Of a stretch of DNA of 64,000 nt, positions 56,608 through 64,000 are shown piece by piece. Origin of the DNA: Olsenella massiliensis (GTDB lineage: Bacteria > Actinomycetota > Coriobacteriia > Coriobacteriales > Atopobiaceae); the NCBI RefSeq assembly GCF_001457795.1, contig NZ_LN898210.1, positions 124,001 through 188,000 of the forward strand, in the 5' to 3' direction. The notes beneath the pieces are model-generated. The model made no database searches, had not been told where the DNA came from, and saw only the letters and a program-made list of their open reading frames with translations. The position numbers and the translations under genes were made by a program. The stretch's first letter is position 1; every line of letters begins with the position of its first letter.

Positions 56608-57196
56608 CATCGATGACGCCTCGGGCGCGGGCGGCGCGCACCTGCGCGAGGAGCGCCGCGATGCCGGCGCCCTCTCGTGGGCCAAGTCCTTCGTCGTCGC
56701 CCTCGTCGTGGTGGCGCTGCTGCGCGCCTTCGTCTTCGGCGTCTACTACGTGCCGTCGGGCTCGATGCTCGACACGATTCGCCAGGGTGACCAGCTGGTG
56801 GGCGAGAAGGTGTCGTACCGCTTCGTGAGCCCCCGCCCCGGCGACGTCGTCACCTTCGATGACCCCGAGGACCCGGGCACGACCCTCATCAAGCGCGTGG
56901 TCGCGACGGCGGGCCAGACGGTGGACATCCATGACGGGAAGGTGTACGTGGACGGCGTCGAGCAGGTGGAGGACTACGTCGAGGGCAGGCCGACCCTCCC
57001 GCTCGACCGCCACGCCCCCGCCCTCGCGGCCGACGTCAGCTATCCCTACATCGTGCCCGGCGACCGCGTCTGGGTGATGGGTGACAACCGCACCAACTCG
57101 CTCGACTCCCGCTACTTTGGCGCCGTGAGCGTCTCGTCGATCACGTCGCGCGCGCTGTTCATCTATTGGCCCTTCGCCGACGCCAGGGGGCTCTAG
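56600..57196 (+). CDS. lepB: Type I signal peptidase
   Basis: Membrane serine/lysine protease that removes signal peptides. The 198-residue protein has a short cytosolic N-terminus, one membrane helix at about 28-48, catalytic Ser55 ([10 protein letters not shown]), catalytic Lys98 (LIKRVVA) and the C-terminal [11 protein letters not shown] box. ATG 56600 overlaps trmD. The protein is shorter than E. coli LepB, like other Gram-positive SipS-type enzymes. Confidence 0.95.
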   Translation: MGDIDDASGAGGAHLREERRDAGALSWAKSFVVALVVVALLRAFVFGVYYVPSGSMLDTIRQGDQLVGEKVSYRFVSPRPGDVVTFDDPEDPGTTLIKRVVATAGQTVDIHDGKVYVDGVEQVEDYVEGRPTLPLDRHAPALAADVSYPYIVPGDRVWVMGDNRTNSLDSRYFGAVSVSSITSRALFIYWPFADARGL

Positions 57197-57230
57197 CATC
57201 CCGTCGGGACGGATTGGAGACGCACGGAGG

Positions 57231-58142
57231 ATGGATACGAAATCGCTGACGTTCCAGGACATGATCCTGGCCCTCGAGCACTACTGGGCGGACCAGGGAT
57301 GCACCGTCATGCAGCCCTATGACTCGGAGGTGGGCGCCGGCACGTTCCACACGGCCACCCTCCTGCGCTCGCTCGGCCCCGCCGCGTGGCGCACCTGCTA
57401 CCCGCAGCCCTGCCGCCGCCCCGCCGACGGGCGCTACGGCGAGAACCCCAACCGCATGCAGCACTACTACCAGTTCCAGGTGGTCCTCAAGCCGTCCCCG
57501 GCGGACTCCCAGGAGCTCTACCTCGGCTCGCTCTCGGCGATCGGCCTTGACCCCGCCGCCCATGACGTGCGCTTCGTCGAGGACGACTGGGAGAGCCCCA
57601 CGCTCGGTGCCTGGGGCCTGGGCTGGGAGGTGTGGATGGACGGCATGGAGGTCACGCAGTTCACCTACTTCCAGCAGGTGGGCGGCATCGAGGTCGATCC
57701 CGTCCCCGTCGAGATCACCTACGGCCTGGAGCGCATCGCCATGTACGCCCAAGGCGTCGACTCGGTGTATGACATCGTGTGGAGCTATCTGCCCGACGGG
57801 ACCCCGATGACCTATGGCACGGTGTTCCTCGAGAACGAGCGCGAGTTCTCGACGTACAACTTCGAGGTCGCCAACGTCGACCTCATGCGCGAGAAGTTTG
57901 ACGAGTACGAGGCGGAGTGCCACGCCTGCCTACGGCGCAGGCTGCCGCTCCCCGCCTATGACTGCGTCATGAAGTGCAGTCACGCCTTCAACCTGCTGGA
58001 CTCGCGCGGCGCCATCTCGGCCACCGAGCGCGCCAACTACATCCTGCGCGTCCGCGCCTTGGCCAAGGCCTGCTGCGAGTCATATCTGACGGAGGTGGCG
58101 TCCGCCGTCGAGGGCGCGGGCACGGAAGGGGAGGTGGCCTAG
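57231..58142 (+). CDS. glyQ: Glycyl-tRNA synthetase alpha subunit
   Basis: Catalytic subunit of the alpha2beta2 bacterial GlyRS. The 303-residue protein includes [19 protein letters not shown], shown in part ([14 protein letters not shown]), [34 protein letters not shown] and [19 protein letters not shown] precedes ATG 57231. glyS follows after one base. Confidence 0.97.
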   Translation: MDTKSLTFQDMILALEHYWADQGCTVMQPYDSEVGAGTFHTATLLRSLGPAAWRTCYPQPCRRPADGRYGENPNRMQHYYQFQVVLKPSPADSQELYLGSLSAIGLDPAAHDVRFVEDDWESPTLGAWGLGWEVWMDGMEVTQFTYFQQVGGIEVDPVPVEITYGLERIAMYAQGVDSVYDIVWSYLPDGTPMTYGTVFLENEREFSTYNFEVANVDLMREKFDEYEAECHACLRRRLPLPAYDCVMKCSHAFNLLDSRGAISATERANYILRVRALAKACCESYLTEVASAVEGAGTEGEVA

Positions 58143-58143
58143 G

Positions 58144-60240
58144 ATGGCCGAGACACGCGACTTTCTGCTCGAGATCGGCTGCGAGGAGATGCCCTCCGCG
58201 CCGCTCATGAACGCCCAGAGGCAGCTGGGCGAGCTCGTCCGCGCCGGCCTGGGGCAGGCGGGCCTCGCCTTCGAGGGCCTTGAGACCCTCTCCACGCCCC
58301 GTCGCCTCGCCGTCGTCGTCAGGGGGCTGCCGACCCGGACAAGGGAGGTCCGTGAGACCCGGCGCGGCCCTGCGGCCTCCATCGCGTTTGACGAGGGAGG
58401 AAGCCCCACGAAGGCTGCTCTGGGCTTCGCACGCAAGAACGCCGTCGACTCCGGCGACCTCGTGCGCCGACGTGACGCTGACGGCAAAGAATACGTCTTC
58501 GCCGAGCGCGTGAGCCCCTCCCGCCAGAGCGCCCAGATCCTCAGCGAGCTGTCCGAGCACGTCATGGCCTCCCTGGAGTGGCCCAACTACCGCTCCCAGC
58601 GCTGGGGCTGCGAGCGCCAGACCTTCGTGCGACCCGTTCGCTGGATCTGCGCCCTCTTCGGCGCCGAGGTGGTCCCCGTGACCTACGCGGGCGTCACGAG
58701 CGGCGCCACGACGCGAGGTCACCGGGTCATGGGTGCGGGCGAGCATGAGGTCAAGGACCCGGCGAGCTACGTGGAGACGCTCCGCTCCTGTCACGTGATG
58801 GGCGAGCGCGAGCGCGCGCAGGTCATCCGGGCGGGCATCGCCGACGTCGAGGCCGCCCGCGACGGTGCCCGGGTGGACACGCCCGCCCGCGTCTTTGACG
58901 AGGTCGTGAACCTCTGCGAGTGGCCCCACGTGCTCGTGGGCCGCTTTGACGAGGAGTTCCTCGCGGTGCCCGAGGAGATCATCAGCGAGTCCATGCTCTC
59001 CCACCAGCGCTACTTTCCCATCCTGGACGCCTCGGGCGCCCTCACGCGCGAGTTTGTCGTCGTCTCCAACGCCGACCCGGCCTGCGACGACACGGTGATC
59101 GACGGCAACGAGCGGGTCGTGAGGGCGCGCCTCGACGACGCCAAGTTCTTCTGGGAGGAGGACCTCAAGCGCCCTCTGGAGGACTACGTGAGCCGCCTGG
59201 GCACCGTCGTCTTCCAGGAGCGCCTGGGCACGGTCCTGCAGAAGGCCGAGCGCATGGAGGCCGTCGCCCCCGAGGTCGCCCGCGCGGCGGGCGCAGACGC
59301 CGACGTCGTCGCCCATGCGGCGCGCGCGGCCCGCCTTGCCAAGGCCGACCTCGTCACCCAGGCCGTCGTCGAGTTCACGAGCCAGCAGGGCGTCATGGGG
59401 GGCTATTACGCCCGGGCCGCCGGCGAGCCCGCCGACGTCGCCGACGCCATTCGCGAGCACTACCGCCCGCGGTTTTCCGGCGACGCGCTGCCCACCGGCG
59501 TCGTGGGCACGGCGGTCGCCGTCGCCGACAAGCTCGACACCATCTGCGGCATCTTTGCCATCGACGAGGCCCCGACGGGCTCCAAGGACCCCTTTGCGGT
59601 GCGTCGGGCGGCCATCGGCGTCATCGCACTGCTGCGCTCGCTGCCTCCCGTGAGCCTGTGCGCGCTCATCTCCCTCTCGCTCGACACCTATCAGTCCCAG
59701 GGGCTCCCGTTTGACCCCGAGGTCGCCCTTCGTGCGATCGTCGGCTTCTTCCAGGGGCGCCTGGCGACCATCGCCCGCGAGGACGGCGTCTCCGTCGACG
59801 TCATCGAAGCCGTCACGGCCGTCGGGGTCATCGACCCCGCCGAGTTCCTCGCGCGCGCCCACGCCCTCGAGGACGCCCGCTCAAGAGAGCCCGAGCTCTT
59901 CGAGGATCTGGCCCACGCCTACACCCGTGCCGCCCACCTCGCCGACTCGAGCCTGGCCGGCGAGCCGGACGAGACGACCATGAGCGACGCCGAGCGCGCG
60001 CTGCTCGCGGCCTGCCGCGTGGGGTCCGCCTCCGTGCGCGCCGCGCTCGCGGCGCACGACTACGAGGCCGCCTGCGTCGCCCTCGCCGAATTGCGCCGAC
60101 CAATCGACCGGTTCTTCGAGGACGTTCTCGTCATGGACAAGGACACTGGTATCAGGGAGAATCGTCTTAGGCTCCTCAACCTGTTCGTCTCGGTCTTCAC
60201 GGGCGTGGCGGACGTCGGGGCGCTCTCCAGGGCGCAATAG
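58144..60240 (+). CDS. glyS: Glycyl-tRNA synthetase beta subunit
   Basis: tRNA-binding subunit of alpha2beta2 GlyRS. The 698-residue protein begins DFLLEIGCEEMPSAPL, as usual, and contains the HD-like central segment and DKLDTICGIFAIDEAPTGSKDPFA near residue 465, given here in part (GIFAIDEAPTGSKDPFA). The C-terminal anticodon-binding region ends NRLRLLNLFVSVF. Length is normal. Co-transcribed with glyQ. Confidence 0.97.
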   Translation: MAETRDFLLEIGCEEMPSAPLMNAQRQLGELVRAGLGQAGLAFEGLETLSTPRRLAVVVRGLPTRTREVRETRRGPAASIAFDEGGSPTKAALGFARKNAVDSGDLVRRRDADGKEYVFAERVSPSRQSAQILSELSEHVMASLEWPNYRSQRWGCERQTFVRPVRWICALFGAEVVPVTYAGVTSGATTRGHRVMGAGEHEVKDPASYVETLRSCHVMGERERAQVIRAGIADVEAARDGARVDTPARVFDEVVNLCEWPHVLVGRFDEEFLAVPEEIISESMLSHQRYFPILDASGALTREFVVVSNADPACDDTVIDGNERVVRARLDDAKFFWEEDLKRPLEDYVSRLGTVVFQERLGTVLQKAERMEAVAPEVARAAGADADVVAHAARAARLAKADLVTQAVVEFTSQQGVMGGYYARAAGEPADVADAIREHYRPRFSGDALPTGVVGTAVAVADKLDTICGIFAIDEAPTGSKDPFAVRRAAIGVIALLRSLPPVSLCALISLSLDTYQSQGLPFDPEVALRAIVGFFQGRLATIAREDGVSVDVIEAVTAVGVIDPAEFLARAHALEDARSREPELFEDLAHAYTRAAHLADSSLAGEPDETTMSDAERALLAACRVGSASVRAALAAHDYEAACVALAELRRPIDRFFEDVLVMDKDTGIRENRLRLLNLFVSVFTGVADVGALSRAQ

Positions 60241-60303
60241 GGCCAGCAGCATCGTTTGTGCCGCGAACGTCGTCGGCGGCACCGAGGATTGGGAGGACCA
60301 TAG

Positions 60304-60705
60304 ATGGTGGAAGATTCGCTTGGCGTGGACATCTTCTCGGACGTCACCCCCGTCGTGTTCGTGCTCTCCGACGCGCGCGGCGAGACTGCGGCGAGCGTCG
60401 TCGAGGCGGCAGCCGATCAGTTCAGCGACAAGGTCGTGACCATCAAGCAGCTCGGCAACGTCAAGTCCTTGGACATGGTTCGCACGTACCTGGACTCCAA
60501 CATCACCGCGGACGTGCCCCTGGCGGTGTTTCACACGATCGTCGATCGCAACCTGCGTCGTGACATCCGCCGCGAGCTTGACAGCCGGGGCATTCCGAGC
60601 ATTGACCTGCTCGGCCCCGCCATCACGGTCATCTCGACGCTCACGGGCGAGGAGCCCCGCTACGAGGTGGGCCGCCGCAGCGACAACGAGGCTCAAGTCG
60701 GCTAG
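60304..60705 (+). CDS. Half-length PPDK regulatory protein (DUF299 N-terminal domain only)
   Basis: A 133-residue protein matching the N-terminal half of the bifunctional PPDK kinase/phosphorylase (YqfL/PpsR, about 270 residues): FVLSDARGETAASVVEAAADQF, quoted here as LSDARGETAASVVEAA, then VFHTIVDRNLRRDI and IDLLGPAITVIST. It ends at YEVGRRSDNEAQVG, where relatives continue into the P-loop half (GVSRTSKT-like). No remnant of that half is found in the 184 bases before ppdK. GGAGG precedes ATG 60304. Its place beside ppdK supports a regulatory link, but it cannot be a normal ADP-dependent kinase. Confidence 0.8.
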   Translation: MVEDSLGVDIFSDVTPVVFVLSDARGETAASVVEAAADQFSDKVVTIKQLGNVKSLDMVRTYLDSNITADVPLAVFHTIVDRNLRRDIRRELDSRGIPSIDLLGPAITVISTLTGEEPRYEVGRRSDNEAQVG

Positions 60706-60889
60706 CACATCCAGGCCCTCGTCTGCGCCACAAATATGCCAGGTGGTCAAAGGATTCGATGTTTGGCGGACCTCCCAGGCTCGCGGCGTTGCTGACTAGA
60801 ATGGATTCGATAGGGAGGCGGCGTTTTTGGACGCCGTCTTGCAGGAATGGTACGGACAGTCCGTGCCTGGCTATTGATTGGGGTGTCGC
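60706..60889 (+). promoter_or_regulatory. ppdK leader region
   Basis: 184 bases with a stem-loop CGGCGT-TTTTGG-ACGCCG near 60817-60834 that could end the upstream transcript or sit in the ppdK leader. TTGCTG near 60790 may be a -35-like element. The GGGGTG at 60881-60885 is the likely ppdK ribosome site. Confidence 0.35.
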
Positions 60890-63655
60890 ATGGCTGAAAA
60901 GCATGTATATCGCTTCGGCGTGGACGAGAACGGCCAGAACGTGACGGAGGTCGCCGGCGACTCCGTCGAGAAGGCGCGGTGGATCACCGGCGGCAAGGGC
61001 GCCAACCTCGCCGAGATGGCCAACATCGGCCTGCCCGTCCCCCCGGGCTTCTCCATCACCTGCCAGACCTGCGTCGCCTATTCGAACGCCGGCAACGTCT
61101 GGCCCGACGGCGTCCTCGACGAGATCGACGGATATCGCCAGGACCTCGAGCGTCGCATGGGCAAGAAGATCGGCGACGCCGATGACCCGCTGCTCGTCTC
61201 CGTCCGCTCCGGCGCCCCCTTCTCCATGCCCGGCATGATGGACACGGTTCTCAACCTCGGCCTCAACGACCAGTCGGTCCTGGGTCTCATCAAGAAGACG
61301 GGCAACGAGCGCTTCGGCTGGGACTCCTACCGTCGCTTCATCCAGATGTTCTCCAACGTCGTCATGGGCGTCGAGGGCCAGCTCTTCGAGGATGCCATCA
61401 CCGAGATGAAGCGCGCCAAGGGGGTCAAGCTCGACACCGACCTCGACGCCGACGACCTCAAGGAGCTTACGGACCAGTTCAAGCAGATCTTCGCCAGGAA
61501 CGTCGACTCCCAGGCCCATCCCGAGGTCGCCCCCGACGGCGTCGCCGCCTTCCCGCAGGACCCTCTGCTCCAGCTGCGTCTTGCCGAGCAGGCCGTCTTT
61601 GGGTCCTGGAACACCGAGCGCGCCATCCTCTACCGCAAGCAGAACAAGATCGACGACACGCTCGGCACCGCCGTCAACGTCCAGGTCATGGTCTTCGGCA
61701 ACATGGGCGACACTTCGGCCACCGGCGTCGCGTTCACGCGCAATCCCGCCGACGGCACCAACGAGCGCTACGGCGACTTCTTGGTCAACGCACAGGGCGA
61801 GGACGTCGTGGCCGGCATCCGCAACACGGAGCCCATCTCGGACCTTCCCAAGATCGCCGGCCTCGAGAAGGCGGGCGAGGACCTGTATCGCGTCTTCGAG
61901 ATCCTCGAGGACCACTACGCCGACATGATGGACCTCGAGTTCACCATCCAGGAGGGCAAGCTCTGGATGCTGCAGACCCGCGTGGGCAAGCGCACCGCCC
62001 TCTCGGCGCTCAAGGTTGCCATGCAGATGGTTGACGAGGGCCGCATCACCAAGGAGCAGGCGATCCTGCGCGTGGCGCCCGACCAGCTCGACCAGCTGCT
62101 GCACCCCCAGCTTGACCCCAGCGCGGACTTTGAGGTGGCCGCCAAGGGCATGAACGCCAGCCCCGGCGCCGCCGTCGGCGCGGTCGTCTTCTCCTCCGAC
62201 GCCGCCGTCCACTACGCCAACGTCGAGAAGCCCTGCATCCTCGTCCGCTGGGAGACCACGCCCGACGACCTCAAGGGCATGGTGGCCGCCGAGGGCATCC
62301 TGACCTCGCACGGCGGCAAGACCTCGCACGCGGCCGTCATCGCCCGCGGCATGGGCACCCCCTGCGTCTGCGGTGCCGAGGCGCTCAGGATCGACGCCAA
62401 GAACAAGGAGGTCTCCATCGCCGGCACCGACATCACGCTGCACGAGGGGGACATCATCTCCATCAACGGCACGACGGGCGACATCATCGTGGGCGCCGTG
62501 CCCCTGAAGCGCCCCGAGCTCACCGGTGACCTCGAGCACATGCTCCAGTGGGCCGACGAGGTTCGTCGGGACGCCTCGCGCGGTCGCATCTTCGGCGTGC
62601 GCACCAACGCCGACAACCCCGAGGACGCGCAGCTCTCCGTTGACTTCGGCGCCGAGGGCATCGGCCTCGACCGCACGGAGCACATGTTCCTCGGCGAGCG
62701 CAAGCAGATCATCCAGTCCTTCATCCTCGCCGAGACCGACGGCCAGAAGCAGCAGGCCCTCGGCCAGCTCCTCAAGGCCCAGACCGGCGACTTCGAGGGC
62801 ATGTTCAGGGCCATGGACGGCAAGGCCGTCATCGTGCGCCTGCTCGACCCGCCCCTGCACGAGTTCCTCGACGACCCCCGCGAGCTTGCCGTCGAGATCG
62901 CCCATGCCGAGGGCCGCGGCGAGAACGAGACCCAGATCGAGGCCATGCGCGAGCGCCTCGCCCGCCTGGACTCCTTCCAGGAGGCCAATCCCATGCTCGG
63001 CCTGCGCGGCTGCCGTCTGGGTATCGTCTATCCCGAGCTCAATGACATGCAGGTTCGCGCCATCGCCGGCGCCGCCGCCGCACTCAAGAAGCAGGGCCTT
63101 GACCCCAAGCCCGAGATCATGGTCCCGCTCATCTCCACGGTCGAAGAGCTCAGGCTCGTCCGCGAGCAGGTCGAGGCCGGCATCAAAGCCGTCGAGGAGT
63201 CCGAGGGCGTGGAGCTCTCCATCCCCATCGGCTGCATGATCGAGCTGCCGCGCGCGGCCGTGACCGCCGACGAGATCGGCATGTACGCCGACTTCTTCTC
63301 CTTCGGCACCAACGACCTCACGCAGACCGCCTTCGGCTTCTCGCGCGATGACGTCGAGAGCGCCTTCATCCCGCAGTACCTCGCCAAGAAGGTCCTCAAG
63401 ACCAACCCGTTCGAGACGCTTGACGCCGGCGTCGCCAAGCTCGTCGAGATGGGCGTCAAGGGCGGTCGTTCCGCCAACGAGACCATCGTCTGCGGCGTCT
63501 GCGGCGAGACGGGCGGAGACCCCGACTCCATCAAGATGTACTATGACCTCGGCCTTGACTACGTCTCCTGCTCGCCCTATCGCGTGCCCATCGCACGCCT
63601 CGCCGGCGCGCAGGCCAAGATCCTCTCCAACGGCGGGCCCGCGACGGTCGCCTAG
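60890..63655 (+). CDS. ppdK: Pyruvate, phosphate dikinase
   Basis: Interconverts pyruvate, ATP and phosphate with PEP, AMP and PPi. The 921-residue protein has the ATP-grasp N-terminal domain (GGKGANLAEMANIGLPVPPG, VRSGAPFSMPGMMDTVLNLG in part). The swivel domain has the phospho-His motif LTSHGGKTSHAAVIARGMG, where the Thr two residues before the His is the regulatory site in this family. The C-terminal PEP/pyruvate barrel includes FFSFGTNDLTQTAFGFSRDD in part and the catalytic Cys of VCGETGGDP. With pckA and pta it equips a PPi- and PEP-centred fermentation. Confidence 0.97.
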   Translation: MAEKHVYRFGVDENGQNVTEVAGDSVEKARWITGGKGANLAEMANIGLPVPPGFSITCQTCVAYSNAGNVWPDGVLDEIDGYRQDLERRMGKKIGDADDPLLVSVRSGAPFSMPGMMDTVLNLGLNDQSVLGLIKKTGNERFGWDSYRRFIQMFSNVVMGVEGQLFEDAITEMKRAKGVKLDTDLDADDLKELTDQFKQIFARNVDSQAHPEVAPDGVAAFPQDPLLQLRLAEQAVFGSWNTERAILYRKQNKIDDTLGTAVNVQVMVFGNMGDTSATGVAFTRNPADGTNERYGDFLVNAQGEDVVAGIRNTEPISDLPKIAGLEKAGEDLYRVFEILEDHYADMMDLEFTIQEGKLWMLQTRVGKRTALSALKVAMQMVDEGRITKEQAILRVAPDQLDQLLHPQLDPSADFEVAAKGMNASPGAAVGAVVFSSDAAVHYANVEKPCILVRWETTPDDLKGMVAAEGILTSHGGKTSHAAVIARGMGTPCVCGAEALRIDAKNKEVSIAGTDITLHEGDIISINGTTGDIIVGAVPLKRPELTGDLEHMLQWADEVRRDASRGRIFGVRTNADNPEDAQLSVDFGAEGIGLDRTEHMFLGERKQIIQSFILAETDGQKQQALGQLLKAQTGDFEGMFRAMDGKAVIVRLLDPPLHEFLDDPRELAVEIAHAEGRGENETQIEAMRERLARLDSFQEANPMLGLRGCRLGIVYPELNDMQVRAIAGAAAALKKQGLDPKPEIMVPLISTVEELRLVREQVEAGIKAVEESEGVELSIPIGCMIELPRAAVTADEIGMYADFFSFGTNDLTQTAFGFSRDDVESAFIPQYLAKKVLKTNPFETLDAGVAKLVEMGVKGGRSANETIVCGVCGETGGDPDSIKMYYDLGLDYVSCSPYRVPIARLAGAQAKILSNGGPATVA

Positions 63656-63676
63656 GTGAGGCCAGAGCGGTAGAAC

Positions 63677-63715
63677 GAGAGGGGGAAGGGGTCTGGCCCC
63701 TTCCCCCTCTCTTTT
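63677..63715 (+). terminator. Intrinsic terminator after ppdK
   Basis: AGAGGGGGAAGGGG and CCCCTTCCCCCTCT form a 14-bp stem with a 5-base loop, followed by CTTTT. Confidence 0.9.
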
Positions 63716-63730
63716 GGAAGGGAGTCTCCC

Positions 63731-64000
63731 ATGGGCAAGGGCCTCGCCCTCATCAGTCGCGAGGATCTCGAGGGCAGGGAGCGACGGCTCCTTTGTTGTG
63801 CCGCCTGTCGAGCCGACCAGAGCAAGGGGAGGCTCCGCGCCGAGCAGGACGATCCCTACCGCACCTGCTTTCAGCAGGACCGCGACCGCATCCTTCACAG
63901 CAAGAGCTTCAGGAGGCTGGCCAACAAGACGCAGGTGTTCCTCGCGCCCGAGGGCGACCACTACCGCACGCGGCTCACGCACACGCTCGAGGTGGCGCAG
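63731..64000 (+). CDS. dgt: dGTP triphosphohydrolase-like HD protein, 3' truncated
   Basis: The first 90 codons run off the right edge. [21 protein letters not shown], quoted as [15 protein letters not shown], is diagnostic of Dgt-type dNTP triphosphohydrolases, followed by [17 protein letters not shown] with the first HD-domain His. Dgt hydrolyses dGTP or other dNTPs to the nucleoside and triphosphate. An N-terminal extension with CCAAC precedes the domain. GGGAG upstream of ATG 63731 and a terminator before it suggest an independent transcript. Confidence 0.93.
   Translation, partial: MGKGLALISREDLEGRERRLLCCAACRADQSKGRLRAEQDDPYRTCFQQDRDRILHSKSFRRLANKTQVFLAPEGDHYRTRLTHTLEVAQ

Noticed and set aside
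60641-63982. 1113-residue open frame antisense to ppdK
   Set aside because: Ppdk on the plus strand has every family motif. In DNA this GC-rich the opposite frame lacks stops by codon bias; its product is Val/Gly/Asp/Leu-rich with no domain.

Overview
The window is a gene-dense, high-GC stretch of a bacterial chromosome, most likely from an anaerobic actinobacterium of the class Coriobacteriia (an Olsenella/Atopobium-type relative). This is inferred from gene content and order: ATP-type PEP carboxykinase, phosphotransacetylase, pyruvate phosphate dikinase, an arginine deiminase cluster with a YfcC-type transporter, and strongly GC-biased codons. No rRNA is present to confirm it.

Layout. 1-5905: pckA (5' end outside the window), a small zinc ribbon, a DUF488 protein, pta, UDP-galactopyranose mutase and a family 2 glycosyltransferase. 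6007-12835 (minus strand): P1 peptidase, Maf, ferredoxin, a YcxB-like protein, an RlmD/TrmA-type methyltransferase and polyphosphate kinase. 12836-18021: arcA, ornithine carbamoyltransferase and a YfcC-family transporter, with AT-rich leaders. 18170-20694: trpS, a YgjP-like metallopeptidase and 5-formyl-THF cyclo-ligase. 20737-27504 (minus strand): an aromatic amino acid cluster, DAHP synthase-tyrA-aroB-aroA-aroC-aroE/aroK-EIIB::aroQ, covering all seven steps to chorismate plus prephenate dehydrogenase. A tRNA-Arg(CCG) lies just upstream of it. 27772-42664: aconitase, a broken zinc-ribbon gene, cyclophilin, a TPR membrane protein, the elongasome cluster mreB-mreC-mreD-PBP2-rodA, a DUF697 protein and the radical SAM/DUF2344 pair. 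42759-51218: rplU-rpmA, an attenuator-controlled ECF transporter (S, fused AA', T), obgE-proB-nadD-yqeK-rsfS. 51271-54433 (minus strand): a two-component system followed by a broken dinB. 54702-64000: rpsP-KH-rimM-trmD-lepB, glyQS, a half-length PPDK regulatory protein, ppdK and the start of dgt.

The most interesting biology is (1) a ribosome-mediated tryptophan attenuator at 43501-43639. It has a leader peptide with tandem Trp codons, an 8-bp antiterminator pairing and an intrinsic terminator, and lies ahead of a TrpP-like ECF transporter operon. (2) A PTS EIIB domain with an intact phosphorylatable Cys is fused to a catalytically intact type II dehydroquinase. (3) A PPDK regulatory protein made only of its N-terminal half lies upstream of ppdK.

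The window also contains technical damage that a reader should know about. Two fused Tn5/Nextera mosaic ends (30672-30709 and 51746-51779) sit beside short copies of mreB/mreC and obgE sequence. They interrupt a zinc-ribbon gene and dinB. A third junction (about 22630-22765) carries a degraded copy of the trpS leader and removes the 3' part of aroC and the 5' part of aroE. A homopolymer indel probably truncates the correct ppk reading frame. These look like assembly or library artefacts, so the broken genes are probably intact in the organism.
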